Made by a program: the position numbers and the translations under genes. Below are positions 15,417 to 23,651 of a stretch of DNA of 27,413 bases, piece after piece. The notes beneath the pieces were generated by a model. That model did no database searches and was not told the DNA's origin. It worked only from the letters and a program-made list of their open reading frames with translations. This DNA comes from an uncultured Clostridia bacterium (lineage in GTDB: Bacteria > Bacillota > Clostridia > TANB77 > CAG-508), in NCBI GenBank assembly GCA_947599995.1, contig CANQFW010000010.1, positions 1-27,413 of the forward strand, in the 5' to 3' direction. The first letter of the stretch is position 1, and each line of letters begins with the position of its first letter.

Positions 15417-17783
15417 ATGAACTTTTTTAAATCGATAACAAATTCATTAGATAATATATTTGCAAAAACTTTAGATAAATTTTTAAAGAAATTAAATGTT
15501 AATAGAAATACATTTTTTACATATATATTAACTTTAGTTTCAATATATATATGTGTAGATAGAATTGTTGAAATGTTAATTATGATATTTACTGGAATTT
15601 CAACAAACTATTGGGGACCTTTTAAATACACTCTAGCACTGGCATGTCCAACCTTTGCTTTTGCTTTTTTTGGTTCTTCATCTTTTGCTAATAGTAAAGG
15701 TATAAAAGTAACCATGTTCTATGTTTATATGATAGGAATATATATAATAACAATTTCGATGATATCACAATGGCTTAACATGGGTCTTTGGTTATCATTC
15801 TTATCTGTTCCAAACTATGTCTATATTATAACCAATTTTGCAGATTTAGCGCACTCAGCTTTCTGTTCAATTGCTTTATACATACCATTGGTTACTGTAT
15901 ATCCTTTCATAAAGAAAATCATATTCAATATAGATGATTCTGGTGAAAAAGTAAAATCTCTTTGGGATTTTAAAGGAATAAACCTTTCAAATCCAAATGC
16001 AAATCATGGACCATATTCCTGTGATGTTAGTTTTGTAAAGGATGCTTATACTGCAAAAAGTGTTTTATTTGGTGAAAAAGCAAGGTTTAGTTCATTGTTT
16101 GTCTGTGGAGGTTCTGGAACTGGAAAAACTTCTTTAGTATTTGAACCAATGATTGCTCAAGATATAGAAAGAAAATATTTTTTCAGGGAAGCATCTAAAG
16201 AACTTGGATACACTGCTTTGAAAACGGGTATTGCTTCACTTTCAGCACCTTACAGTAATGATTACCTAAATAAGAATTTTACATTAAATATGCTTTCTCC
16301 TACTTTTGGAAAAGATACTTTATACAGAACATTTATGCAAAAAATGATTTTATCTTCATCTCCTGAAATTGTTTACAAAGATTTAGGCTTAACTTACATG
16401 TCTCCAGACTTTGATACGATTTCAAATATGATGAAAATCTGTGATAATTATGCAATAAATTATTACCTTGTTGATCCCTTAAAACCAGAGGCATCTGTAG
16501 GATTAAATCCATTTGTGTATGATGATCCCGCAAAAATTGCAATTACACTTTCTTCTGTTCTTAATGGAATATCTTCAGGTAATATTCAGGAAGTTAAAGA
16601 TGTTAATAAAGAGGATGTTAATATACAAATATTAGAAAATTTAGCTATACTTTTAAAGGTAATTTATCCAAAAATGCATGATGGAATTTTACCTAATATG
16701 GAAGATTTATTAACACTTTTATCTAAATTTGATTTAGTTGAAAAGATGACTGAAATATTGAAATCTGACCCTGAATTGTCAGCAAAATATGCTATGCAAA
16801 TATCATACTTTGAGAGAAATTTCTACCGTACTGGAAAAGGTACTCAAACTACAGAACAATATACGTATTCACTTGCAAGTAAACTTGAGAATCTTCTAAG
16901 AATTCCTAGTATTAAAAATATTTTGTGCAATAGGCATACTAATATAAACTTTGATGACGCATTATTACATGGTGATTTTATATTTATCTGTACTAGAAGA
17001 GGTGAAGCAGGTAAGAATGTAAATAAGGCTTTTGGACTATTTTTTCTACTTTCAATGCAAAATGCCATTTTAAGAAGACCTGGAAATGAAAGTTCTAGAA
17101 TACCAAATTTCTTATATATAGATGAATTCCCAGAATTTTTAAGTAAAGATACAGAATCAATTTTTGCCACATATAGAAAATATAAAGTTGGTACCACAAT
17201 CTCTGCACAAAGTATTTATATGTTAAATACAAATATTATTGGAGGCAACCAAATAAATAGTACTATACTATCAAACTGTGCAAGTAAGGTATTTACTGGA
17301 GGAGCAGCACCAGCAGAAGAATTAGATTGGTGGCAAAAGGAAATTGGTCAATGGAAAACTTGGGAATATTCACGTTCTTTCGATGGTTCTAAAGGAGAAT
17401 ATGATTCTAAAATGGGAGGCGTATCTTTTAAAACGTCAGATAAAGTAAAGGCTGGAAAAATGGCTACATTCTCACTTAAACAATGTTCTTACAAAATAAT
17501 AGCAGATTCTGGAAAGCCTGCAGGCAGTGAAGGAAATTTAGATTTTATAGCATCTAAACATAAGGAAAAACACATGGCTAAAAATTATAATTTTGAAAAA
17601 TTTACTAATGGCTCATTTTCAGAAGATAGTGTTTTTAAGAAAAAGAAATTTGATTTAAAAAAATTAAAATTTGAAGATAACTATGGAGAAGTAGATCCTA
17701 TAAAAGAGAATAATTCAAAATTTTTGATTGATAATGATGATGCTATTATAGTTAATTTAAAGAAAAATAATTCTAATAATTAA
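15417..17783 (+). CDS. VirD4/TraG-like coupling ATPase, orphan
   Basis: Resembles type IV secretion coupling proteins, which bind a substrate and pump or pass it to a secretion channel at the membrane. The 788 residues have four or five hydrophobic N-terminal segments (about 31-57, 67-86, 97-120, 123-142, 148-168), more than the usual two. The ATPase domain follows, with Walker A GGSGTGKT at 231-238, Walker B FLYIDEF (Asp569, Glu570) and a downstream TTISAQS / NCASKVFTGG pattern typical of TraG/VirD4 C-terminal parts. The last 60 residues are highly charged. No relaxase, VirB4, pilus or channel gene is nearby; the neighbours are housekeeping genes. It has its own promoter and a strong terminator, and its base composition is not visibly different. 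The substrate is unknown; a conjugative-element relic or a chromosomal export function are both possible. Confidence 0.8.
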   Translation: MNFFKSITNSLDNIFAKTLDKFLKKLNVNRNTFFTYILTLVSIYICVDRIVEMLIMIFTGISTNYWGPFKYTLALACPTFAFAFFGSSSFANSKGIKVTMFYVYMIGIYIITISMISQWLNMGLWLSFLSVPNYVYIITNFADLAHSAFCSIALYIPLVTVYPFIKKIIFNIDDSGEKVKSLWDFKGINLSNPNANHGPYSCDVSFVKDAYTAKSVLFGEKARFSSLFVCGGSGTGKTSLVFEPMIAQDIERKYFFREASKELGYTALKTGIASLSAPYSNDYLNKNFTLNMLSPTFGKDTLYRTFMQKMILSSSPEIVYKDLGLTYMSPDFDTISNMMKICDNYAINYYLVDPLKPEASVGLNPFVYDDPAKIAITLSSVLNGISSGNIQEVKDVNKEDVNIQILENLAILLKVIYPKMHDGILPNMEDLLTLLSKFDLVEKMTEILKSDPELSAKYAMQISYFERNFYRTGKGTQTTEQYTYSLASKLENLLRIPSIKNILCNRHTNINFDDALLHGDFIFICTRRGEAGKNVNKAFGLFFLLSMQNAILRRPGNESSRIPNFLYIDEFPEFLSKDTESIFATYRKYKVGTTISAQSIYMLNTNIIGGNQINSTILSNCASKVFTGGAAPAEELDWWQKEIGQWKTWEYSRSFDGSKGEYDSKMGGVSFKTSDKVKAGKMATFSLKQCSYKIIADSGKPAGSEGNLDFIASKHKEKHMAKNYNFEKFTNGSFSEDSVFKKKKFDLKKLKFEDNYGEVDPIKENNSKFLIDNDDAIIVNLKKNNSNN

Positions 17784-17830
17784 AAAAATAAATCAGGATA
17801 TTTTCTAATATATTATCCTGATTTATTTTT
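17784..17830. terminator. Strong bidirectional terminator
   Basis: Perfect 17-bp arms AAAAATAAATCAGGATA / TATCCTGATTTATTTTT (17784-17800 and 17814-17830) with a 13-base loop and T runs on both strands. It serves the VirD4-like gene (stop at 17783) and the convergent permease gene (stop at 17882). Confidence 0.9.
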
Positions 17831-17881
17831 TCTATTGTCTTTACTTTATTGTGTTTATTATTTGATTATAAATACACAATC

Positions 17882-18736
17882 TTACATTAAATGTAATGAT
17901 TGCAATACAATTCCTGAAATTACTCCAACTAAATAAACAATAGATATTATTTTTATATTTTCTTTGATATTTTTATTTACTCTAAATAATACCACTAGAC
18001 CTACTCCCGCTCCTGTAAGTAGCCCTGAAATTAGGCAAGCTCCATTTATTACATTTTCTACATATAGGTTAGTTATTATAGCTGATGCCGCACAGTTTGG
18101 TACTAATGCAACTAAGCTTGATATAATTGGTCCTAGTATTAAATTGTTTGTTAAAAATCCTTCAATTGCTTCTTCTCCTATTAATTGAATTATGATATTT
18201 ATTATTAATGTAGTTATTAATATGTATATCGTTATGTTCAATGTATGTTTTATGGATGACTTAAAAACCCCATCTTCATGACAGTGGCAGTGCTCATGTT
18301 CACATATATTTGCAATTTCTTCTTTATTGTTATTTTCTTTATTTATAGCCCTAAATATGAAATCCACAATAAATCCGCAAACTATCGCGATTACAAGTTT
18401 AATTAATAAAATTTTGCCAATTAAACTTGGTTGTATTGGTTTTGATATAAATATTGGTAGCATTTCATCTGATGTAGATAAGTATACCGCGATTAAAGTT
18501 CCCATGCTTATTACTCTAGCTGCATATAAATTAGTGGCCGATACTGAAAATCCACATTGTGGGAATATTCCTACTATTCCTCCAATTAAAGGACCAAATT
18601 TTCCTGATTTTTTTATTGTTTCTCTTGTTTTATTGTTTGTTTTATTTTCTATGTATTCCATTATTATATATGTTATAAATAGAAAAGGGATTAGTTTTAT
18701 TGTTTCTAATATTGTATGTTCTAAAATTTCAAACAT
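17882..18736 (-). CDS. ArsP_2-family metal permease with Cys/His-rich loop
   Basis: Integral membrane protein of 284 residues with about eight hydrophobic segments, resembling the ArsP_2 / putative manganese or heavy-metal exporter family. Two related halves can be seen: GGIVGIFPQCGFSVSATNLY (52-71) and SLVALVPNCAASAIITNLY (207-225), each with a Pro-x-Cys-x-x-Ser core (59-64 and 213-218), suggesting an internal inverted duplication. Between the halves lies a cytoplasmic loop with Cys145, His147, His149, Cys150, His151, Cys152 and His153, a likely metal-binding site. It is a single gene with its own promoter that contains a palindrome, so metal-responsive repression is likely. The ribosome binding site is weak (GAGAG). 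The transported ion cannot be named from sequence. Confidence 0.82.
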   Translation of the reverse strand: MFEILEHTILETIKLIPFLFITYIIMEYIENKTNNKTRETIKKSGKFGPLIGGIVGIFPQCGFSVSATNLYAARVISMGTLIAVYLSTSDEMLPIFISKPIQPSLIGKILLIKLVIAIVCGFIVDFIFRAINKENNNKEEIANICEHEHCHCHEDGVFKSSIKHTLNITIYILITTLIINIIIQLIGEEAIEGFLTNNLILGPIISSLVALVPNCAASAIITNLYVENVINGACLISGLLTGAGVGLVVLFRVNKNIKENIKIISIVYLVGVISGIVLQSLHLM

Positions 18737-18761
18737 TGTTTTAAACTCTCTTTCTATAATG

Positions 18762-18790
18762 ATTATATTTATGGATTGTCCATTTGTAAA
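18762..18790 (-). promoter_or_regulatory. Promoter of the metal permease
   Basis: Minus strand TTTACA (18785-18790), 17-base spacer, TATAAT (18762-18767). The spacer is almost entirely filled by the palindrome ATGGACAATCCAT. Confidence 0.75.
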
Positions 18791-18817
18791 ATATTCCTCT
18801 TCTTATACATGGACAAT
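18771..18817. promoter_or_regulatory. Operator-like inverted repeat over the permease promoter
   Basis: ATGGATTGTCCAT (18771-18783) is itself a 5+3+5 palindrome between the -10 and -35. A second copy of its half, ATGGACAAT (18809-18817), forms a perfect 9-bp inverted repeat with ATTGTCCAT (18775-18783) across 25 bases. The position suggests a repressor site, perhaps with two bound dimers. The regulator is not encoded in the window. Confidence 0.5.
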
Positions 18818-18946
18818 ATTTTTTATGACATAATATTTAAATTTTAAAATTAATTCAATTTATATGGTTATTTTTCATCCTTTGTTATTTTTGCTATGTA
18901 AATTAGAATTCATCTATTTTTTAGCTTAGCTAAGAAAAAATCATTA

Positions 18947-20269
18947 CTATTTTTTTCTAGTAGGAATCTTAATGACAACTTCTGTTCCCTTATTTACTTG
19001 ACTTTTAATATCAATACTTCCTCCATTCTTGTCCAAAATCTCTTTAGCTATCGAAAGTCCAAGTCCTGTTCCACCCATCTCGCGAGTTCTTGACTTGTCC
19101 ACTCTATAAAATCTTTCAAAAATTCTGTTCAAATCTTCCTCTGGTATTCCAATTCCATTATCTATAATTTTTATATATGCATCATTATACACAAAACCAA
19201 CATATATTTTTATAATTCCACCATTAGCAGTATATTTTATGCTATTAGTTAAAATATTTAGAATTACTCTTTCTATATCATCTCTATCAGCATAAACTGG
19301 TGGGACATCTGCAGTAACAAAGCAATCTACTTGGTGATTTTTCTTTTTAATTTCTATAGCAAGTTTACTTTGGCATATCTTTGCAAGTTCCCCTAAATCA
19401 AAATTTTCTTTTTTTACTTTCTTTTTATTACTGTCAATTCTTGAAAGCTCTAGTAAATCTGTTACTAATCTTGCCATTCTTCTTGCTTCTGATGCAATTA
19501 CTTCTAAAAATTCTTTTTCTGTTTTTTTATCATATTCTCCTTCTAAAAGGGTATCTGCATATCCCATTATCGAGGTAATTGGTGTCTTAAGTTCATGAGA
19601 CACATCTGCTACAAATTCCTTTCTCATATTGTCCAGCCTTACATGTTCTGTTATATCTTGTATAACTGCAACTACTCCTCCTGGTCTTTCTTCTTTATCT
19701 TTAAATGGTGCAAATAATACATTTACAGTTCTGTCTTGTACATCAATTTTTTGCTCACTTGATGTTAAATTTTCTAAGTATATTATTTTTTCCATATTCA
19801 TATTTAATTTAAATTTGTTGAATATATCTTCAAATGTATAGTCTTCTGGTGCAATATCTAAAAGTTTCTTAGCAGCAGGATTTATTATTGCTATTTTTCC
19901 ATCAATACTAAATGCTATAATTCCATCAGTCATATGGTGCAAAATAGTTCTTATTTCTATGTCTTCAGATGATTTGCTAGTTGGCTCTATCATCTTATTT
20001 TTTTGATATATTACATTTTTTGATAAATATTTTGAAATAAAACATAAAACAAAAAATAACACTATTATAAATAATATTATTATAAAAATAACATTATCAT
20101 CTAACATTTTAATTGCCTCGTATGCTTCAGTCATGGTAATTTCTTGTGATGTTATTTTATTATCTATTTTAGATAAATTATATTTTAGTATTCCAAAAAA
20201 TCCTCCCATAATTATTAGCTCTGTAATTAAAATTGTAATTATTAGTCTTAATGATACTTTTTTTAACAT
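18947..20269 (-). CDS. Sensor histidine kinase (WalK/PhoR-like)
   Basis: Membrane sensor that autophosphorylates on histidine and passes the phosphate to a response regulator. The 440 residues show membrane segments at about 8-28 and 60-79 with only about 30 extracytoplasmic residues between them, and no clear HAMP domain. A PAS domain follows (about 105-210), then HisKA with SHELKTP (His225), and HATPase with N box NILTNSIKYT, DNGIGIP and GGTGLGLSIA. No response regulator gene adjoins it; it follows murG and ends a cell-wall gene block, which suggests a link to envelope control like WalK. The ATG at 20269 has only AAAAGG directly against it. An AAAGGAGG 30 bases upstream, inside the end of murG, instead precedes a five-codon reading frame, so translation may be coupled. 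Confidence 0.9.
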   Translation of the reverse strand: MLKKVSLRLIITILITELIIMGGFFGILKYNLSKIDNKITSQEITMTEAYEAIKMLDDNVIFIIILFIIVLFFVLCFISKYLSKNVIYQKNKMIEPTSKSSEDIEIRTILHHMTDGIIAFSIDGKIAIINPAAKKLLDIAPEDYTFEDIFNKFKLNMNMEKIIYLENLTSSEQKIDVQDRTVNVLFAPFKDKEERPGGVVAVIQDITEHVRLDNMRKEFVADVSHELKTPITSIMGYADTLLEGEYDKKTEKEFLEVIASEARRMARLVTDLLELSRIDSNKKKVKKENFDLGELAKICQSKLAIEIKKKNHQVDCFVTADVPPVYADRDDIERVILNILTNSIKYTANGGIIKIYVGFVYNDAYIKIIDNGIGIPEEDLNRIFERFYRVDKSRTREMGGTGLGLSIAKEILDKNGGSIDIKSQVNKGTEVVIKIPTRKK

Positions 20270-20294
20270 CCTTTTAGTACATGCTAGATTTTTT

Positions 20295-21437
20295 CTAACA
20301 TATTCCTCCTTTTTGTTTTTTATTATTTAAAACATTGATTATTTCACTATAAATCCTTTCTTGGGCATCTGTTATAGCAATTTTAATTGCATTCTTTCCC
20401 ATTTTATCTAAAGTGTTTCTATCTAAAACTATCTCATTAATAGAATTGTTCAACTCTTCACCTTTAAGTGTGTCATTTAATAAAATTTTTGCTGCTCCAA
20501 TGTTTTCTAATACTTTTGCATTGTACATTTGATGATCATTGCTTACATTTGGAAGTGGAATTAATATTGATGGTTTACCTAAGTTAGAAATTTCGGTTAT
20601 AGTCATTGCTCCGCTTCTTGCAACAATAACATCTGCCACATTTTCTACTTCTTCCATGTTGTATATGTATGGCACTATTTTGGTGTCCTCTATTTTTTCT
20701 ATATTTATATTTATCTTTTGTAATTCGCTTTTTATTATATCATACTGTTTTGGACCTGTGCCCCATATTATTTGGTAATTCTTATTTAGTTTATTTTTTA
20801 TTATATCAATAATTGCCTCATTTATTTTTTGTGCTCCCTGACTTCCTCCAAAAATTAATACTATTGGCTTTGATTCTGAAAGACCTAAACTTTTAATAAT
20901 TTCCATTTTTTTATTTATACTGTAGTCTTGTTTTTTTATTTTTACTGGTGTTCCTGTAAGTACAACATTTTTACATTTAGTAATTCTTTTTTTTGCGTCT
21001 TCAAAAGATACTAACACAGTGTTTGCCTTTTTTGCCATCATTTTAATTGCTTTTCCGGGGAAACTATTACTTTCATGTAATACAACAGGTACATTATTTT
21101 TCGCGGCAGCTAATACTACTGCTCCACAAATGTATCCTCCAGTTCCTATTACAATATCTGGTTTAAAATCTCTTACAATTTTTTTTGCCATTCCTATTCC
21201 TTTAATTGTCTTGCACATTCTTTTTAAATTTTGTATTGATATTTGTTTTGATAAACCATATGCATCTATTGTTTTTAGCTCATAGCCAGCTCTAGGGACT
21301 AGATCTTGTTCTAGTCCCCTTTCTGTTCCAATAAATATAATTTGTGAGTCTTTTTCCTCCTCTTTTATTTTATTTGCTATAGCGATTCCTGGATTTATAT
21401 GGCCTGCAGTTCCTGCTGCTGCAATAATTACTTTCAT
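20295..21437 (-). CDS. murG: Lipid II synthase (UDP-GlcNAc transferase) MurG
   Basis: Adds N-acetylglucosamine to lipid I at the inner membrane face, producing lipid II. The 380 residues are a GT-B glycosyltransferase with first glycine loop AAGTAGHINPG (usual GGTGGH; one Gly is Ala here), HESNSFPGKA, second glycine loop FGGSQGAQKIN, and the sugar-binding region VIVARSGAMTITEIS. The frame extends to a GTG at 21446, but AAAGG at 21448-21452 is one base from that codon and ten bases from the ATG at 21437, which is preferred. It follows ftsW by about 80 bases and is 25 bases before the kinase gene. Confidence 0.95.
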   Translation of the reverse strand: MKVIIAAAGTAGHINPGIAIANKIKEEEKDSQIIFIGTERGLEQDLVPRAGYELKTIDAYGLSKQISIQNLKRMCKTIKGIGMAKKIVRDFKPDIVIGTGGYICGAVVLAAAKNNVPVVLHESNSFPGKAIKMMAKKANTVLVSFEDAKKRITKCKNVVLTGTPVKIKKQDYSINKKMEIIKSLGLSESKPIVLIFGGSQGAQKINEAIIDIIKNKLNKNYQIIWGTGPKQYDIIKSELQKININIEKIEDTKIVPYIYNMEEVENVADVIVARSGAMTITEISNLGKPSILIPLPNVSNDHQMYNAKVLENIGAAKILLNDTLKGEELNNSINEIVLDRNTLDKMGKNAIKIAITDAQERIYSEIINVLNNKKQKGGIC

Positions 21438-21516
21438 TTGAATCACGCCTTTCTTTTTTCTTGTTGTTACAATTGGTTTTAGTAATCTTAATTTATAATT
21501 ATGTTTTATAATCTAC

Positions 21517-22650
21517 CTATTGGTTCCAGCCCTTGATATATTTAGTAATACTCCGCATTTCGCATAATATTATAAACAATGCTGTACCTCCATAACTAAA
21601 GAATGGAAGTGGCATACCAGTTGCTGGCATTGAAGATGTTACAACTGCTATATTAATCATTACTTGAATTCCAATTAGTGCAGTGATTCCCACTGCTACC
21701 AAACTTCCAAACATATCTGGTGCTTTCATCGCAATTAGAATTCCTCTCCAAATTAAAATTGCAAATAAAATTATAACGAATGTGCATCCTACAAATCCTA
21801 TTTCTTCTGCTAATACTGAGAAAATAAAATCATTTTGGGGCTCAGGTAAATATAAATATTTCTGTTTACTCTGACCTAATCCTGCTCCAAAAATTCCACC
21901 TGACCCTATCGCATATAAACTTTGTATTACCTGCCATCCTTCTCCTAATTCATCACTCCATGGATTTAGAAATGTAGTTACTCTTGAGAGCCTATATGGT
22001 TCAAATATAATTAATGCAATTATACCAGGTATTCCTATCGCCAATCCTGGGAGAACGATTTGAAATAATTTGCACCCTGCTATTATCATCATTATTACAC
22101 ATATTCCTATTATTACAATGGATGCACTAAAATGTGGTTGTAATAATAGCAATCCAATTACTGGAATAAGAAAAGCTAGATGTTTTACCCAACCTTTAAA
22201 AAACTTTCCTAGTTCTTTTCTATTTTTTGTTAAAACAGCAGCATAAAATATAATCATTAAAAATTTTACAATCTCTGATGGTTGAAAAGATAATGCTTCT
22301 GTTAGATAGATCCAACGCTTGGCTCCATTTATTTTCTTCCCTATAACTAAAACTAATATAAATAACACAATAGATAATATATATGCTACTTTGTAAAATT
22401 TTCTATAAAATCTATAATCTATTTTTGAAATTAAATACATTGCGCCTAAGCCTAATGCTGCGAAAATTGCTTGTTTTATAAAATACTTGTAACTATTTCC
22501 TGATTCTGAAAGTGAAGTTGGAGAGCTTGCAGAAAGTACCATTATTAGCCCTATTGCTAAAAGCAGTAATATTGTTATTAATAAAGTATAATCAATTGGA
22601 TTTTCTAAAAAACTTGAAAACTTTTTTTTCTTTACTGTATTATTGCTCAA
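21517..22650 (-). CDS. ftsW: SEDS peptidoglycan polymerase FtsW/SpoVE
   Basis: Polytopic SEDS glycosyltransferase that polymerises lipid II with a partner class B penicillin-binding protein. About ten hydrophobic segments are seen, with signature stretches PQNDFIFSVLAEE and the C-terminal PATGMPLPFFSYGG. In spore formers the gene at this place can be spoVE, a sporulation paralogue; sequence alone does not separate them. Start choice: an ATG at 22668 has no ribosome binding site upstream, while AAAGGAG (22659-22665) lies eight bases before TTG at 22650, so TTG is preferred (377 residues). The ATG, one base after the mraY stop, could be used by re-initiation. No murD lies between mraY and this gene, as it often does. 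Confidence 0.93.
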   Translation of the reverse strand: MSNNTVKKKKFSSFLENPIDYTLLITILLLLAIGLIMVLSASSPTSLSESGNSYKYFIKQAIFAALGLGAMYLISKIDYRFYRKFYKVAYILSIVLFILVLVIGKKINGAKRWIYLTEALSFQPSEIVKFLMIIFYAAVLTKNRKELGKFFKGWVKHLAFLIPVIGLLLLQPHFSASIVIIGICVIMMIIAGCKLFQIVLPGLAIGIPGIIALIIFEPYRLSRVTTFLNPWSDELGEGWQVIQSLYAIGSGGIFGAGLGQSKQKYLYLPEPQNDFIFSVLAEEIGFVGCTFVIILFAILIWRGILIAMKAPDMFGSLVAVGITALIGIQVMINIAVVTSSMPATGMPLPFFSYGGTALFIILCEMRSITKYIKGWNQ

Positions 22651-22658
22651 AACTTTTT

Positions 22659-22665
22659 CTCCTTT
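22659..22665 (-). promoter_or_regulatory. Ribosome binding site that selects the TTG start of ftsW
   Basis: AAAGGAG is placed after the upstream ATG (22666-22668) and eight bases before the TTG at 22650. Confidence 0.55.
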
Positions 22666-22669
22666 CATT

Positions 22670-23650
22670 TTAAATCATTAAGATACCTAAAATCGATACA
22701 AGTAAAGTAGCTACTGAAAATACTCTTACTACTTTATTTTCATTCCATCCTGAAAGTTCAAAATGATGATGAAGTGGCGCCATTTTAAAAATTCTATTTC
22801 CTGTCTTCTTAAAATGTGCTACTTGTAATATTACAGATAGTGTTTCCAAAATTGGAATAAGTGCAATTATAATTAATATTAGTGGCATTTTTAAATATAA
22901 TGCAATTCCTGATATTACTCCTCCTAAGAAAAGTGACCCTGTGTCTCCCATCATTACTTTTGCCGGGTGAAGATTAAATGTTAAAAATCCTAAAACAGCT
23001 CCTACAACTACACTTCCAAAAATTGAAACTTCTGGTACATTATTCTTCATGCTAATTACTGTTAAACAAGTTATTATTATTGCACATACGCTTGAAGATA
23101 AACCATCTACTCCATCTGTTAGATTTATTGCGTTTGTTGTTGCAAGTATTACAAGTATTGCAAATGGTATGTAAACAAATACTGGTAAATTTATTTTTAT
23201 CTTAATAATTGGTATAAACATTTCTGTTCCTGCCGACGAGAATCTTACTATAAACAGAGTATATAAAACTGATATAAATAGTAATCCTAGCATTTTATAA
23301 CTTGGCTTTAGTCCTGTGGTATTTTTTAAAACTAATTTTTTAAAGTCGTCTACAAAACCTACGACTCCAAATCCTATTGTTAAAAGTAGCATCGGAATAA
23401 GATTATTTGCTATCTCTTGATTTCCTCTAATCTTAAAGTATGTAAAGCTTGCAAATGTACTTATTGCAATTGCAATCATAAATATTATTCCACCCATTGT
23501 TGGTGTTCCCTGCTTTTTAAGGTGTGACTGAGGTCCATCTTCTCTTTCTATTTGCCCTACCTTTATTTTCTTTAGTATTGGAATTAATATCAATGCAATT
23601 ACTACTGTAATTAAATACGTTCCTATTAATATTATCGTTTGAAAATTCAT
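22670..23650 (-). CDS. mraY: Phospho-MurNAc-pentapeptide translocase MraY
   Basis: Transfers phospho-MurNAc-pentapeptide to undecaprenyl phosphate, making lipid I, the first membrane step of wall synthesis. The 326 residues have about ten membrane segments. Signatures include EDGPQSHLKKQGTPTMGG near the N-terminus, NAINLTDGVDGL with the catalytic aspartates, MMGDTGSLFLGG, and the HHHFE motif near the C-terminus. The ATG at 23650 starts one base after the murE stop and its ribosome binding site AAAGG lies in the last murE codons, so the two are translationally linked. murF, usually between murE and mraY, is absent. Confidence 0.97.
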   Translation of the reverse strand: MNFQTIILIGTYLITVVIALILIPILKKIKVGQIEREDGPQSHLKKQGTPTMGGIIFMIAIAISTFASFTYFKIRGNQEIANNLIPMLLLTIGFGVVGFVDDFKKLVLKNTTGLKPSYKMLGLLFISVLYTLFIVRFSSAGTEMFIPIIKIKINLPVFVYIPFAILVILATTNAINLTDGVDGLSSSVCAIIITCLTVISMKNNVPEVSIFGSVVVGAVLGFLTFNLHPAKVMMGDTGSLFLGGVISGIALYLKMPLILIIIALIPILETLSVILQVAHFKKTGNRIFKMAPLHHHFELSGWNENKVVRVFSVATLLVSILGILMI

Positions 23651-23651
23651 T

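Noticed and set aside
18327..18833. 168-codon plus-strand frame opposite the metal permease
   Set aside because: It is the mirror of a membrane protein gene and runs through the permease promoter and operator; no support for expression.
18917..18941. Hairpin TTAGC-TTA-GCTAA after the histidine kinase gene as its terminator
   Set aside because: On the minus strand no T run follows the stem, so an intrinsic terminator is not supported.
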